Shown here piece after piece: positions 24,165 through 31,365 of a DNA stretch of 33,092 bases; position 1 is the first letter of the stretch; every line of letters starts with the position of its first letter. Origin of the DNA: SIG565 sp045651765 (lineage in GTDB: Bacteria; Bacillota; Clostridia; Oscillospirales; Acutalibacteraceae); NCBI GenBank assembly GCA_045651765.1, contig JAZRSY010000020.1:1-33092 (forward strand), given 5' to 3'. The position numbers and the translations under genes were made by a program. Under the pieces are notes generated by a model. It searched no databases, had not been told where the DNA came from, and saw nothing but the letters and a program-made list of their open reading frames with translations.

Positions 24165-24752
24165 TTAATTATAGTAATTTAAAATTCCGCAATAAATAGA
24201 ATAGGCCATTTGTTTTTGGTATTCAGGTTTTTTAAGCCTTTCGAGTTCTTGTTTATTGCTAATGAAACCGCACTCTACAATAACGGCGGGTATTTTAGCA
24301 TTATGCAACAAATAGGTGCTTTTTGTACCCTGCTTTATAACACGATTATTGTTATTTTGAATAAGTGATACTATTGATTTTTGAATTTTATCGCCCAAAA
24401 ATTTGCTGTTTGGGTGGTTTTTAGAATAAAAAACCTGCGCGCCATTAGCAGTCGATGTTGTAAATTTATTAAGATGTATGCTTACAAAAATAGAATTATC
24501 GTAACTGTTAATAAGTTTTAGTCTGTTATGAATATCGCTTATTTTACGGCTTTGTATAGGTAAATTAGAATCATCTTCGGTTCCGGTATCGGTAGTTCTG
24601 GTCATAATAACATTAAAATCATTTAAACCAAGCAGTGAATATAAATATTTTGTTACATTAAGGTTAATATCCTTTTCGACGGTGCCATCACTGGCAACTG
24701 CACCGCCATCGAACCCGCCGTGTGAGGCATTAGCCAATACTATATTTTCCAC
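24165..24752 (-). pseudogene. cwlD: CwlD-type N-acetylmuramoyl-L-alanine amidase, 5' part missing
   Basis: 195 residues of an Amidase_3 domain with the sporulation-specific CwlD look: NASHGGFDGGAVASDGTVEK, LPIQSRKISDIHNRLKL, SIHLNKF and AKIPAVIVECGFISN. Ligands H11, E26, H93 and the catalytic E160 are present. Family members (about 235 residues) have an N-terminal signal/anchor before DAGHGG. Here the frame opens only at a GTG inside the last codons of the serine recombinase gene, and DAGHGG is changed to NASHGG. It is thus the 3' part of cwlD joined to a mobile element. CwlD makes muramic delta-lactam precursors in spore cortex. A cytoplasmic short form is conceivable but not likely functional. 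Confidence 0.8.
24720..24752. other. Putative attachment junction (cwlD/element)
   Basis: The conserved cwlD coding sequence starts at CACGGCGG (codons for HGG). Before it, the codons for NAS replace the expected DAG, and a few bases further on the recombinase gene ends with TAG. The crossover therefore falls within the codons of the first Zn-binding motif. Confidence 0.55.
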
Positions 24753-26326
24753 TCAATTTTGATATTTCTGCTGCCGTTTTTCTCTAATTTGCCGATATAA
24801 ATTTTGCTTATAAATTCATTGGCAATCTCGAAAGTAAGTACATCAATAGATTTATATTTATCGAGTATAAATTTTGTGTCTGTCGCGTTTTTACTTCCGC
24901 TTAATTCGTTTAATTGTGCAGTTAAAATATTTATGCGATTTTGATAGTCTGTGGTTTCTTGCTTGTACCTTTCGCGGTAACCCGAAAACTCGTCCGCTGT
25001 GATTATACCATCTAATTTGTCGGTATACATCTGCGCCATTCGGGAATCGTTACGCTTGATTTTGTCTTCAAGTTCCTTGATTTCTGCAACCATAGACTTT
25101 TGAACTTTGTTATCCTTTTTAGGCGTTTTAAGTTTACCGATTGCCTTTTCGTCATAATAGTTGTCCAAAAGCTTGTTAATCTCTTGGAGAACTATCTGCT
25201 CTAACTCGTCAAGGCGCATACTGTGTTCATTGTTGCAAACTCCGTTTGAGGATTTTCGAGTTCTGCAACAAAGATAATTATATCGTCCATCATGAAGCTT
25301 ATAGCTCATTTTCCACATTGTGTTACCACACTCACCGCAAAAAACCTTTTTTGCCAACGAGTAACAACTACCACTCGGTATCTTTTGTCCTTTACCGCGT
25401 TGCAGTCTTATGTTGTGTGCCTTGTAAAAGGTTTCCTTTGAGATAATCGGCTCGTGCATATCTTCTATGACGTCCCATTGGTCTTGTGGCTTTGTGCGAC
25501 GTTTTTTGGTCTTGTAGTTAACTATCTCCTGTCGCCCTTGAACAAGCGCACCCGTGTAGGTATATCGGCGAAGAATAGCATATACAGCCGAGTCGGTCCA
25601 AACAGTTGTCGGCGAATGGCTTTTCTCGTAATTGCCGTTATAGTATTTAGAGCCTAACTGCTTTTTCCTAACACAAGGCGGCGGAATTTTATCTTCATTA
25701 AGCGCTTTAGCAATTGCAATATAGCCGCTACCCATTATGTACATATCAAATATTCTTTGCACCACAGGTGCGGCAATTTCATCAATTATCAGATGATTTT
25801 TGTTTTCGGGGTCAACCAAATAGCCATACGGCGCAAATGAGCCTACAAACTCACCGTTTTTTCTTTTTGCACTTAATGTAGATTTTATGTTTTCCGAAAG
25901 GTCTTCGAGATACCACTCATTAACAAGACCGTTTATTTGCCTTGCTTTTTTGTTGCCTTTAACGTTGGTATCGGCATTGTCAACGACACCTACAAAACGT
26001 ATTCCCCATTCAAGAAATTTTCCGTGGATATACTTTTCAATCATTTCCATATCACGCGAAAATCTTGACTGAGTTTTACAAACCACTATGGAGCATTTAC
26101 CTTCTTCACAGTCTTTCAGTACCTGATTCCATGCAGGTCTTTTGCTGTCGGCACCGCTGTAATCTTCATCGCAATAAATATCGTTAATCTGCCACCCTCT
26201 TTCAATGCAGTATTTAATAAGCATTGTTTTTTGATTTTGGATACTTTCGCTTTCATCGGACTTATCTTTTTTATCTTTATCCTGATCCGAGAGCCTGACA
26301 TAAATATCCGCAATTTCAGTTAACAT
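24740..26326 (-). CDS. Large serine recombinase (site-specific integrase)
   Basis: 528 residues. The resolvase-like catalytic domain (1-150) has the nucleophile S13 in YVRLSDQD and SRFSRD, followed by the recombinase domain (about 165-310, FAPYGYLVDPENKNHLIIDE). The zinc ribbon is CGECGNTMWKMSYK (C330, C333) with CCRTRKSSNGVC (C353/C354, C364). A coiled coil follows (about 395-470) and then a short C-terminal segment GSRNIKIEWKI. The layout is that of TnpX/Int of Tn4451/Tn5397-type elements. It acts on attP/attB by double-strand exchange. The ATG overlaps the stop of the upstream small gene, and its 3' end overlaps the cwlD remnant. It is the best candidate for excision of the cwlD-interrupting element. 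Confidence 0.94.
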   Translation of the reverse strand: MLTEIADIYVRLSDQDKDKKDKSDESESIQNQKTMLIKYCIERGWQINDIYCDEDYSGADSKRPAWNQVLKDCEEGKCSIVVCKTQSRFSRDMEMIEKYIHGKFLEWGIRFVGVVDNADTNVKGNKKARQINGLVNEWYLEDLSENIKSTLSAKRKNGEFVGSFAPYGYLVDPENKNHLIIDEIAAPVVQRIFDMYIMGSGYIAIAKALNEDKIPPPCVRKKQLGSKYYNGNYEKSHSPTTVWTDSAVYAILRRYTYTGALVQGRQEIVNYKTKKRRTKPQDQWDVIEDMHEPIISKETFYKAHNIRLQRGKGQKIPSGSCYSLAKKVFCGECGNTMWKMSYKLHDGRYNYLCCRTRKSSNGVCNNEHSMRLDELEQIVLQEINKLLDNYYDEKAIGKLKTPKKDNKVQKSMVAEIKELEDKIKRNDSRMAQMYTDKLDGIITADEFSGYRERYKQETTDYQNRINILTAQLNELSGSKNATDTKFILDKYKSIDVLTFEIANEFISKIYIGKLEKNGSRNIKIEWKI

Positions 26327-26523
26327 TGTTCGATGCCCCCTCTTTTTAAATCCAGAGCATCGCCAAGCAATGTTGTATCTTCATTATATTCCAAACCGGC
26401 TATAATTTCAAGTTCGGTAACGCAAAGATTTCTAATAATTTCATTAATCTTTGCTTTCATTTCTATATTGCTTCTGCCGGAGAAAATATTAATGACATTA
26501 TACTGTGTTTTTCTATTGGTCAT
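26320..26523 (-). CDS. Small protein co-translated with the serine recombinase
   Basis: 67 residues starting MTNRKTQYNVINIFSGRSNI. Its family is unknown to me. The fold looks helical (KAKINEIIRNLCVTELEIIA). The ATG at 26523 has AAGGAGG 8 bases upstream; the ATG two codons earlier is too close to that site. It overlaps the recombinase start. Small genes in this position can be recombination directionality factors, but I have no sequence evidence for that here. Confidence 0.6.
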   Translation of the reverse strand: MTNRKTQYNVINIFSGRSNIEMKAKINEIIRNLCVTELEIIAGLEYNEDTTLLGDALDLKRGGIEQC

Positions 26524-26654
26524 TTTCATTTCCTCCTTAAAATATAGTCATACTATTTTTATTCTAAACTACAAAAATATATGTCCTTTTCTGCACCACC
26601 TCCAAATCAAAAACGACTACCCCTCACACAAATTTCCAACAAAATCAAAGCAAC

Positions 26655-26732
26655 TTTTTCTGCACCGCGGCGATTTAACAATCGCCGCAAAATCAACCCC
26701 TTGTTTCGTAAAACTGCACCCCCCGACGTAAG
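26655..26732 (+). repeat. Dispersed repeat copy 1 with 8-bp hairpin
   Basis: Contains CTGCACCGCGGCGAT-TTAACA-ATCGCCGC (hairpin 26667-26688) and ends with AAACTGCACCCCCCGACGTA. It is about 65 bp long and matches copy 2 (27246-27316) except for scattered changes. It lies within the 1.1 kb region upstream of the recombinase genes. Confidence 0.7.
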
Positions 26733-26810
26733 CCTGTTAGATTTTTAAAATTTATATTGTTAATTAAAGTTTTGAAATCTGCATAAACACAGGGTTTGTA
26801 ACACTTTTAC

Positions 26811-26881
26811 CCTATGTTAGATTGAAACAATTTTTGAACTTAAATTTTTTGCTGATTTTTTGCAACAATCTAACATAGGGC
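26811..26881. repeat. Perfect 15-bp inverted repeat, 41-bp spacer
   Basis: CCCTATGTTAGATTG (26811-26825) and its exact complement (26867-26881) flank an AT-rich 41 bp. There is no T tract, so it is not a terminator. It could be a protein-binding site for recombinase, regulator or relaxase. Confidence 0.7.
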
Positions 26882-26882
26882 A

Positions 26883-26932
26883 AAAACTAAGAAAGAGCCG
26901 CAAAACAATCGTTAAGACTGTTTTACGGCTCA
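26883..26932 (-). terminator. Strong hairpin, likely terminator
   Basis: Two 16-base arms (26896-26911 and 26917-26932, two weak pairs) close on GTTAA and are followed by TTTCTTAGTTTTT on the minus strand. It lies downstream of the small RNA candidate at 26979-27070 and stops read-through towards the recombinase. Confidence 0.65.
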
Positions 26933-26978
26933 CGTAAGTACAGATAGGATTTATTTTAATTATCTACCCTTGCGGATA

Positions 26979-27070
26979 TAAAAAAAGGCGGACTCCCACT
27001 ATAAGAGAAATCCGACCTAGTGCATCAAACCTTGCCTCTAAAACGAGGACTTCAATCAAACCTGTTTCCA
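26979..27070 (-). ncRNA. Candidate small RNA, about 90 nt
   Basis: A consensus promoter (27076-27104) points here. The end is CCGCC followed by TTTTTTT (26980-26986), preceded by a stem formed by GTCGGA / GTCCGC-type pairing. Inside are two AGGTTTGAT repeats and a CCTC-GTTTTA-GAGG hairpin. An open frame of 35 codons begins at the very first bases without a ribosome site, so translation is doubtful. Similar promoter-terminator units are antisense RNAs or leaders of type I toxin systems, but I recognise no family. Confidence 0.5.
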
Positions 27071-27075
27071 TATTT

Positions 27076-27104
27076 ATTATACAAATTTTTAGATTTATTG
27101 TCAA
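27076..27104 (-). promoter_or_regulatory. Consensus sigma-A promoter of the small RNA
   Basis: TTGACA (27099-27104), exactly 17 bases, TATAAT (27076-27081) on the minus strand. The start of transcription would be near 27069. Confidence 0.8.
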
Positions 27105-27161
27105 TAAAATTTCTTAAAATTTTCCGAACAAAAATATTTATGTAAAAACCACTTCTAATAT

Positions 27162-27190
27162 TTGACAAACTATTTTTACGTTGCTATACT
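27162..27190 (+). promoter_or_regulatory. Sigma-A promoter, divergent
   Basis: TTGACA (27162-27167), 17 bases, TATACT (27185-27190) on the plus strand, 58 bases from the minus-strand promoter. It is followed within 20-60 bases by a terminator. Confidence 0.7.
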
Positions 27191-27196
27191 TATCAT

Positions 27197-27252
27197 AGTC
27201 CTTTTTTATGAGGGGTGAGCTAAGTGGTTGGCGCACCTCTCTTTTTGTTTTT
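27197..27252 (+). ncRNA. Candidate short terminated transcript or small peptide gene
   Basis: GAGGGGTG (27210-27217) pairs with CACCTCTC (27234-27241), followed by TTTTTGTTTTT, giving a transcript of only about 55 nt. Read through, a GTG with a GAGGGGTGA ribosome site would encode a 23-residue hydrophobic peptide (VVGAPLFLFLHCGDLTVAAT and three more) ending in repeat copy 2. Whether it is RNA, peptide or neither cannot be told by eye. Confidence 0.4.
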
Positions 27253-27316
27253 GCACTGCGGCGACTTAACAGTCGCCGCAACACTTTTTTCATAAAACTG
27301 CACTACCCAACGTAGA
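27246..27316 (+). repeat. Dispersed repeat copy 2 with 8-bp hairpin
   Basis: TGCACTGCGGCGAC-TTAACA-GTCGCCGC (hairpin 27258-27279), then AAAACTGCACTACCCAACGT. Compared with copy 1, the eighth base pair of the stem is changed on both sides (T-A to C-G), keeping the hairpin. Confidence 0.7.
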
Positions 27317-27592
27317 TATGTCAGTTTTAGCAATTATTTATTATACAAAAAACAACTCCAAAGCCGCATAAACACTTGATTTTTGGTATATGCAGTTTTT
27401 ATAAAATTCCAGCAATATATGATTATTAAAAAAATAGTTAAAAACTGCACCATGCTAATACTGTTTCCACAGATAAATTTATGAACATAAAAAACCATAT
27501 TCCAGAGAAATTCCCTAAAATATGGTTTATATATCCATTGTTTAATTACTTTGTTATGAAGTTTCAAGAAAAGATTAATTTTTGTGTTAATG

Positions 27593-27638
27593 CAAAAAAA
27601 TTGCATCAGCCGTGGTAGAAGATCATACCACGGCTGAT
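27593..27638 (-). terminator. Terminator of the ECF-type sigma factor gene
   Basis: ATCAGCCGTGGTA and its perfect complement (13 bp) around an 8-base loop, followed on the minus strand by GCAATTTTTTTGC. It begins right after the stop at 27642. Confidence 0.85.
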
Positions 27639-27641
27639 ATA

Positions 27642-29267
27642 TTATCTTATATTTTTATTCTCATCATCTACAACAAATACCATAGGCGGTGTAGCATCCT
27701 TATCATCAAAATCTCCTAACGTAATAGCCCTCTTGATAAAAGCCATAGGAATTGCGTAGCAGGAGTACTGTCTAAACTCTGCAACTCGTCCTTCAAGATG
27801 CTTAGGGATATTGATTTTAAGTTTTGGAAATACTTCACGGAGCAATGGCTCAAGAATGTTGGCTAAACGCTTCATATATTTTAAACGAATCGCATCCAAA
27901 GATTTGTATTCATCGGGTGTAAGCATAGGTATATTTACAAACGCTTTTCCGTTACTTTCTCCAAGCACACCACATTTAATAAGGTGTGGTATATCTTTAC
28001 AGAACATCAAATTAAAGCCCGTATTATCAAACGGAATTTCTCTTGAGATGATATATAATAGTTTAGCAAGATTATCATCACTAATCTCAATTGGTCCGTG
28101 TTCATATAAATTTAGGTCGGGCTGTGTGTCATATACCTTCAAATCTATTGATTTAGAATTAAGAAAACGTTCCCAATAAGTTCCACGTTCGCCGCCATAG
28201 CAGTATTTTCCGAAACGATAATTGGTAAAATCAAAATCCTCGGGATAACGAGAGCCCACAGCAATCCATCTGCCACCGTCCGGACGGACAGGATACTCTT
28301 CTTTTGATGGTACAATGCGTTGCGTTGTCACATAAATGGCATGTGAAAACAAGTGAAGAACAAAGTAATACTTTAATTTCTTTTGTTTGCATTCCGAAAG
28401 ACTATTGACAAATGGTAAAGCACCTAACTCGTCAAGGTATTCATTGATGAATTTTAAAAGAACATGGTAATTTCTTTCTACTAAATCAATTTCTACGTCT
28501 AATCCACGAAGTAATTGTTCGGGCGTTGTTATCATAAAGTCAGTAAATACCTTGTTTCCTGCTTTTGCCATAAGTTCAGATTTTAAAAGGTCTTTTACAG
28601 CCGTTTCTACATAAGCAGTTGGAATGCCAAGTGCTTTAGATATTTCAACTACAGTAATCGGTTTTTCATATGCAGCGATTAGAATATTCTGTTTCATCAT
28701 ATCGTTGGCAACTAGTGACCAAGGCTCATTGTGAAAGCCCTGACAACCGTGACAACTGACATCTAAACGCTCAGGTCTATAGCTTTGCTTATCATAATTC
28801 TCCATTTCTTCAAATCCTTTCCGTATCTGCTCTCTGCCTGAGGACAACCTTGACAAAACTGTACCTTTAGGAATTCCCAATTCGTTAGCGATAGATTGTA
28901 CTTTTTCACCTTGCAGATAATGTCTGACAATCACTTCACGCTGCAATTTTGCAAGATATGCAACCTCACGTCGCACTTCTTCTGCGGTTGGACCGTCTAA
29001 TTTGACATCATCTTCGACATCGTCAGGAATCATATCAATACTAATCGTTGGAAGTTTATACTTTTTTCTAAGCTTGTCATTCCATTTGTGAGATAATGTT
29101 GAGGTTAGCCAGTATTTAATATTAGTTATTTCGCCACCTCCGCGAATATATTGGTAGGCAGCCAGCAAGGTGTCTTGCGTTAAATCCTCAGCATCGTGCA
29201 AATTCCCACACTTATGTAAGGCAAGAGCAAACAGATACTCTACATAATTATTAATTTCATTTTTCAT
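27642..29267 (-). CDS. ECF-type RNA polymerase sigma factor with long C-terminal extension
   Basis: 541 residues. Sigma region 2 is at about 10-70 (HKCGNLHDAEDLTQDTLLAA) and region 4 at about 105-150 (LQREVIVRHYLQGEKVQSIA, then GIPKGTVLSRLSSGREQIRK). Both are like ECF factors, which are usually only 160-200 residues. The remaining 390 residues hold a SCHGCQGFH Cys motif (171-179), a winged-helix-like stretch (about 195-235, PITVVEISKALGIPTAYVET) and a large domain of unknown type with WIAVGSRYPEDFDF. The extension probably senses a signal in cis. AGAGGA lies 7 bases before the ATG; a TGAAAGCTTTCA palindrome precedes it. No anti-sigma gene is adjacent. Confidence 0.75.
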   Translation of the reverse strand: MKNEINNYVEYLFALALHKCGNLHDAEDLTQDTLLAAYQYIRGGGEITNIKYWLTSTLSHKWNDKLRKKYKLPTISIDMIPDDVEDDVKLDGPTAEEVRREVAYLAKLQREVIVRHYLQGEKVQSIANELGIPKGTVLSRLSSGREQIRKGFEEMENYDKQSYRPERLDVSCHGCQGFHNEPWSLVANDMMKQNILIAAYEKPITVVEISKALGIPTAYVETAVKDLLKSELMAKAGNKVFTDFMITTPEQLLRGLDVEIDLVERNYHVLLKFINEYLDELGALPFVNSLSECKQKKLKYYFVLHLFSHAIYVTTQRIVPSKEEYPVRPDGGRWIAVGSRYPEDFDFTNYRFGKYCYGGERGTYWERFLNSKSIDLKVYDTQPDLNLYEHGPIEISDDNLAKLLYIISREIPFDNTGFNLMFCKDIPHLIKCGVLGESNGKAFVNIPMLTPDEYKSLDAIRLKYMKRLANILEPLLREVFPKLKINIPKHLEGRVAEFRQYSCYAIPMAFIKRAITLGDFDDKDATPPMVFVVDDENKNIR

Positions 29268-29282
29268 ATTTGTATCCTCTTT

Positions 29283-29294
29283 TGAAAGCTTTCA
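29283..29294. promoter_or_regulatory. Palindrome TGAAAGCTTTCA, possible operator
   Basis: A perfect 12-bp palindrome just upstream of the ribosome site of the ECF-type gene. It shares GAAAGC/GCTTTC with the palindrome at 30468-30479. Confidence 0.4.
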
Positions 29295-29333
29295 CCTATA
29301 AGTCGTAGAATTATGGATTTGATTCAGTGAAAT

Positions 29334-30443
29334 TTATAATTTTTTTAATTTGTTTTCTATTTCGATGAATTCTGTATTATCTCGCAGGATATCGTAACAT
29401 TTCTTTTCAAAATAATCCAAAAGCATTTGGCTTTCAGTGCCTTCCCAGTTTTTGCCCACAGTTTTTGGGTTGAATGTCTGACGGTTAGCAAAAAGGGACC
29501 TATATTTTTCTTCGCCTAAGTTTTCGCATTTATCATATGCGGTTGCAGTGGCTTCGGCAAGTTTCAGATTTTCCAAAGCGGTTACTTCATCACCAAGCAT
29601 ACAGTAAAGACTTGCTAACTTTTCATAATATCTACATAGCCTACAATTATAAAACAAAGAATTTTCATCACCATCAAGTACAAGTTGAAATAGTTTTATT
29701 GCTGTTTTAATGAATTTAATCTTATCTTCAATTGACAATTCTTTTCCCATTAAGTCGTTTGATGCTAACACCCAAATTAAACCAGCCGACATATCTATCA
29801 TACTCAATAGATTTTTTTGAGCTTGTGTTATTTTTTCTTCACCTGTATAGATGTGAAAAAGCAATGCTTCTTTTGACAATACCATTTCTGGCATTTGATT
29901 AGCAAGTATGAGCGCATCTTCTGTTCTACCAAGACGAGGATAGTTATAACATAAAATATGTATTGCACTTTGACGCATTGATTCCTCTGTGCAATCTTCA
30001 AGTATTCTTTCACATAGTGCGGTTGCTTCTTCAATAAATTTGTGTTCACGACTATATGCTCTTTGCTCATCTGTGGCTTCGTATTGGATGAGAGGATATG
30101 CAAGATTTAACATCCATTGAAAGTTCCTTGGATATTCATCAAGAACTTTTCGAGCAAGGATAATGTTTTCCATCATTTTTCCTTGTCTGTTATTCTCACG
30201 GTATAATTTGTAATACTCATCAAGCTTACTTTCATCTTCTGTGGGATTAATGGAAAGAAGCTCATCAGCTGTAATACCGAAAAAATTCGCCAATTTAGGT
30301 AATAGCGTTATGTCTGGCAAGGCCAAACCATTCTCCCATTTACTGACCGCTTGGTAAGAGATATTAAGATAATCTGCTAACTTTTCTTGGGTTACATCTT
30401 GTGCCTTACGTAGTTCCTTTATTTTTTCACCAATCTTTAACAT
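29334..30443 (-). CDS. XRE-family regulator with TPR-like C-terminal domain
   Basis: 369 residues from ATG 30443 (GGAG 8 bases upstream). The HTH (about 5-62) reads LRKAQDVTQEKLADYLNISY ... VSKWENGLALPDITLLPKLA, a standard Cro/CI domain. The other 300 residues are helical repeats (TPR-like, WMLNLAYPLIQYEATDEQ, CRYYEKLASLYCMLGDEVTA). The layout is that of Clostridial XRE-TPR regulators, some of which bind peptides. The ligand is unknown. It lies just upstream of the ECF-type gene, on the same strand, 66 bases away; a palindrome sits at its probable transcription start. Confidence 0.8.
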   Translation of the reverse strand: MLKIGEKIKELRKAQDVTQEKLADYLNISYQAVSKWENGLALPDITLLPKLANFFGITADELLSINPTEDESKLDEYYKLYRENNRQGKMMENIILARKVLDEYPRNFQWMLNLAYPLIQYEATDEQRAYSREHKFIEEATALCERILEDCTEESMRQSAIHILCYNYPRLGRTEDALILANQMPEMVLSKEALLFHIYTGEEKITQAQKNLLSMIDMSAGLIWVLASNDLMGKELSIEDKIKFIKTAIKLFQLVLDGDENSLFYNCRLCRYYEKLASLYCMLGDEVTALENLKLAEATATAYDKCENLGEEKYRSLFANRQTFNPKTVGKNWEGTESQMLLDYFEKKCYDILRDNTEFIEIENKLKKL

Positions 30444-30467
30444 AGCATTCACTCCAAATATTTACTC

Positions 30468-30487
30468 GAAAGCGCTTTCTGATTATA
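30468..30487 (-). promoter_or_regulatory. -10 element with overlapping palindrome GAAAGCGCTTTC
   Basis: TATAAT (30482-30487) with a perfect 12-bp palindrome (30468-30479) immediately downstream, so a protein bound there would block transcription. The palindrome also resembles a CcpA cre site. No clear -35. Confidence 0.5.
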
Positions 30488-30571
30488 GTATAAATCATAG
30501 CGGTACAAATGTGTATAACATAACCGTTTACCCGTATGCAACCACAGGTTGAGTTATCGTGTTTAATAAAT

Positions 30572-30598
30572 GCCGTTCACCATAACAAACGGCTTTTT
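30572..30598 (+). terminator. Weak hairpin after the ASCH-GNAT gene
   Basis: GCCGTT/AACGGC around a 10-base loop with TTTTTA on the plus side; on the minus strand, where the gene ends at 30610, only ATTTATT follows. Possibly a weak bidirectional terminator. Confidence 0.35.
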
Positions 30599-30609
30599 AT
30601 GATTTATTT

Positions 30610-31365
30610 TTACTTGTTCTTTACACAAGTATATCTTTTAGTATTAAATTCAACTTTTGTGTCATCAACAGTAAATCCATACTTTTTATAAAATCCAATA
30701 GCATCGTCATCGGTTTCGGCGGTAATATTATCAACATTAAAACTATTAAAGATAAAATCAATAAGTTTACTACCAATTCCTTGACCTTGGAATTCAGGTT
30801 TTACAGAGATATCAAGTATGGTTGCTGAGTTGTTTACAATCTTAAAAATAACAATCCCTTTGTGTTCGCCATTATCTTTATATGCATAGATATTGGTGTT
30901 TTCGTTTTCTTGATATTTCTTTGCTCTGTTCAGTAATCGTTCTTCTGTGGGATTGAATACGCTCAGTGCAAGTAATTTCAATATATAAGGTTCAGTTATT
31001 ATCTCTTTAATATCATAGATCGAAGATACATTAAAAAGTTCTATACCCAAAGCACCATACTTTTCAATTTGCTCTTTAGTGTAATACTGTTCCATATCAG
31101 TGTAATGGGCAGTATCAAGTTCGGCAACTGTATAGCCGCACTTTTCAAGCGGTAAAGCATTGTACAATTCTTTAAAATTAGAGAATTTATGTAGTCCAGA
31201 AACCTGTGCTGTGATGATATTTTTGGTTGAGTAACAGTTAAAAACAACAGTATCTTCAACATTGATTTGCTGCCGCTTCTCATCATTGAGCCTTAATTCA
31301 ATTGTTTTACTACCATCGGCAATTTTTACGAAAGCAGTTGGAACAAGATTCATATAGTGAATCAT
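30610..31365 (-). CDS. ASCH-domain/GNAT acetyltransferase fusion
   Basis: 251 residues. Residues about 1-110 are an ASCH (PUA-like) domain: MIHYMNLVPTAFVKIADGSK, TIELRLNDEKRQ, LHKFSNFKELYNALPLEKCG. From about 125 a GNAT domain follows, with ISVKPEFQGQGIGSKLIDFI (acetyl-CoA loop QGQGIG) and AIGFYKKYGFTV. ASCH domains bind RNA or modified nucleotides; the fusion suggests acetylation linked to RNA, but no substrate is known. The ATG overlaps the YdcF-like stop (TTATGA), with AGGAG 8 bases upstream. It is the last gene of the four-gene set. Confidence 0.85.
   Translation of the reverse strand: MIHYMNLVPTAFVKIADGSKTIELRLNDEKRQQINVEDTVVFNCYSTKNIITAQVSGLHKFSNFKELYNALPLEKCGYTVAELDTAHYTDMEQYYTKEQIEKYGALGIELFNVSSIYDIKEIITEPYILKLLALSVFNPTEERLLNRAKKYQENENTNIYAYKDNGEHKGIVIFKIVNNSATILDISVKPEFQGQGIGSKLIDFIFNSFNVDNITAETDDDAIGFYKKYGFTVDDTKVEFNTKRYTCVKNK

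Larger units (their letters stand above)
26533..27641. other. Non-coding region of about 1.1 kb
   Basis: No credible protein gene apart from possible micro-ORFs. It holds the two hairpin repeats, the 15-bp inverted repeat, two divergent promoter-terminator units, and terminators at 26883-26932 and 27593-27638. A CTGCAC/TGCAC motif recurs at about 26590, 26660, 26713, 27252, 27297 and 27447. No tRNA or CRISPR pattern is seen. Confidence 0.6.

Noticed and set aside
26333..26731. 132-codon plus-strand frame across the recombinase region and repeat copy 1
   Set aside because: Antisense to two supported genes; only the FLHRGDLTIAA end recurs, which is explained by the repeat.
26980..27070. 35-codon frame in the minus-strand small RNA as a type I toxin
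   Set aside because: It starts at the predicted first base of the transcript without a ribosome site and runs through the terminator; no membrane-toxin pattern I recognise.
26655..27316. CRISPR array
   Set aside because: Only two copies, about 590 bp apart, no regular spacers and no cas genes.
27334..27606. 90-codon minus-strand frame
   Set aside because: Its ATG lies within the terminator of the ECF-type gene, it has no ribosome site, and its AT-rich composition yields random hydrophobic residues.
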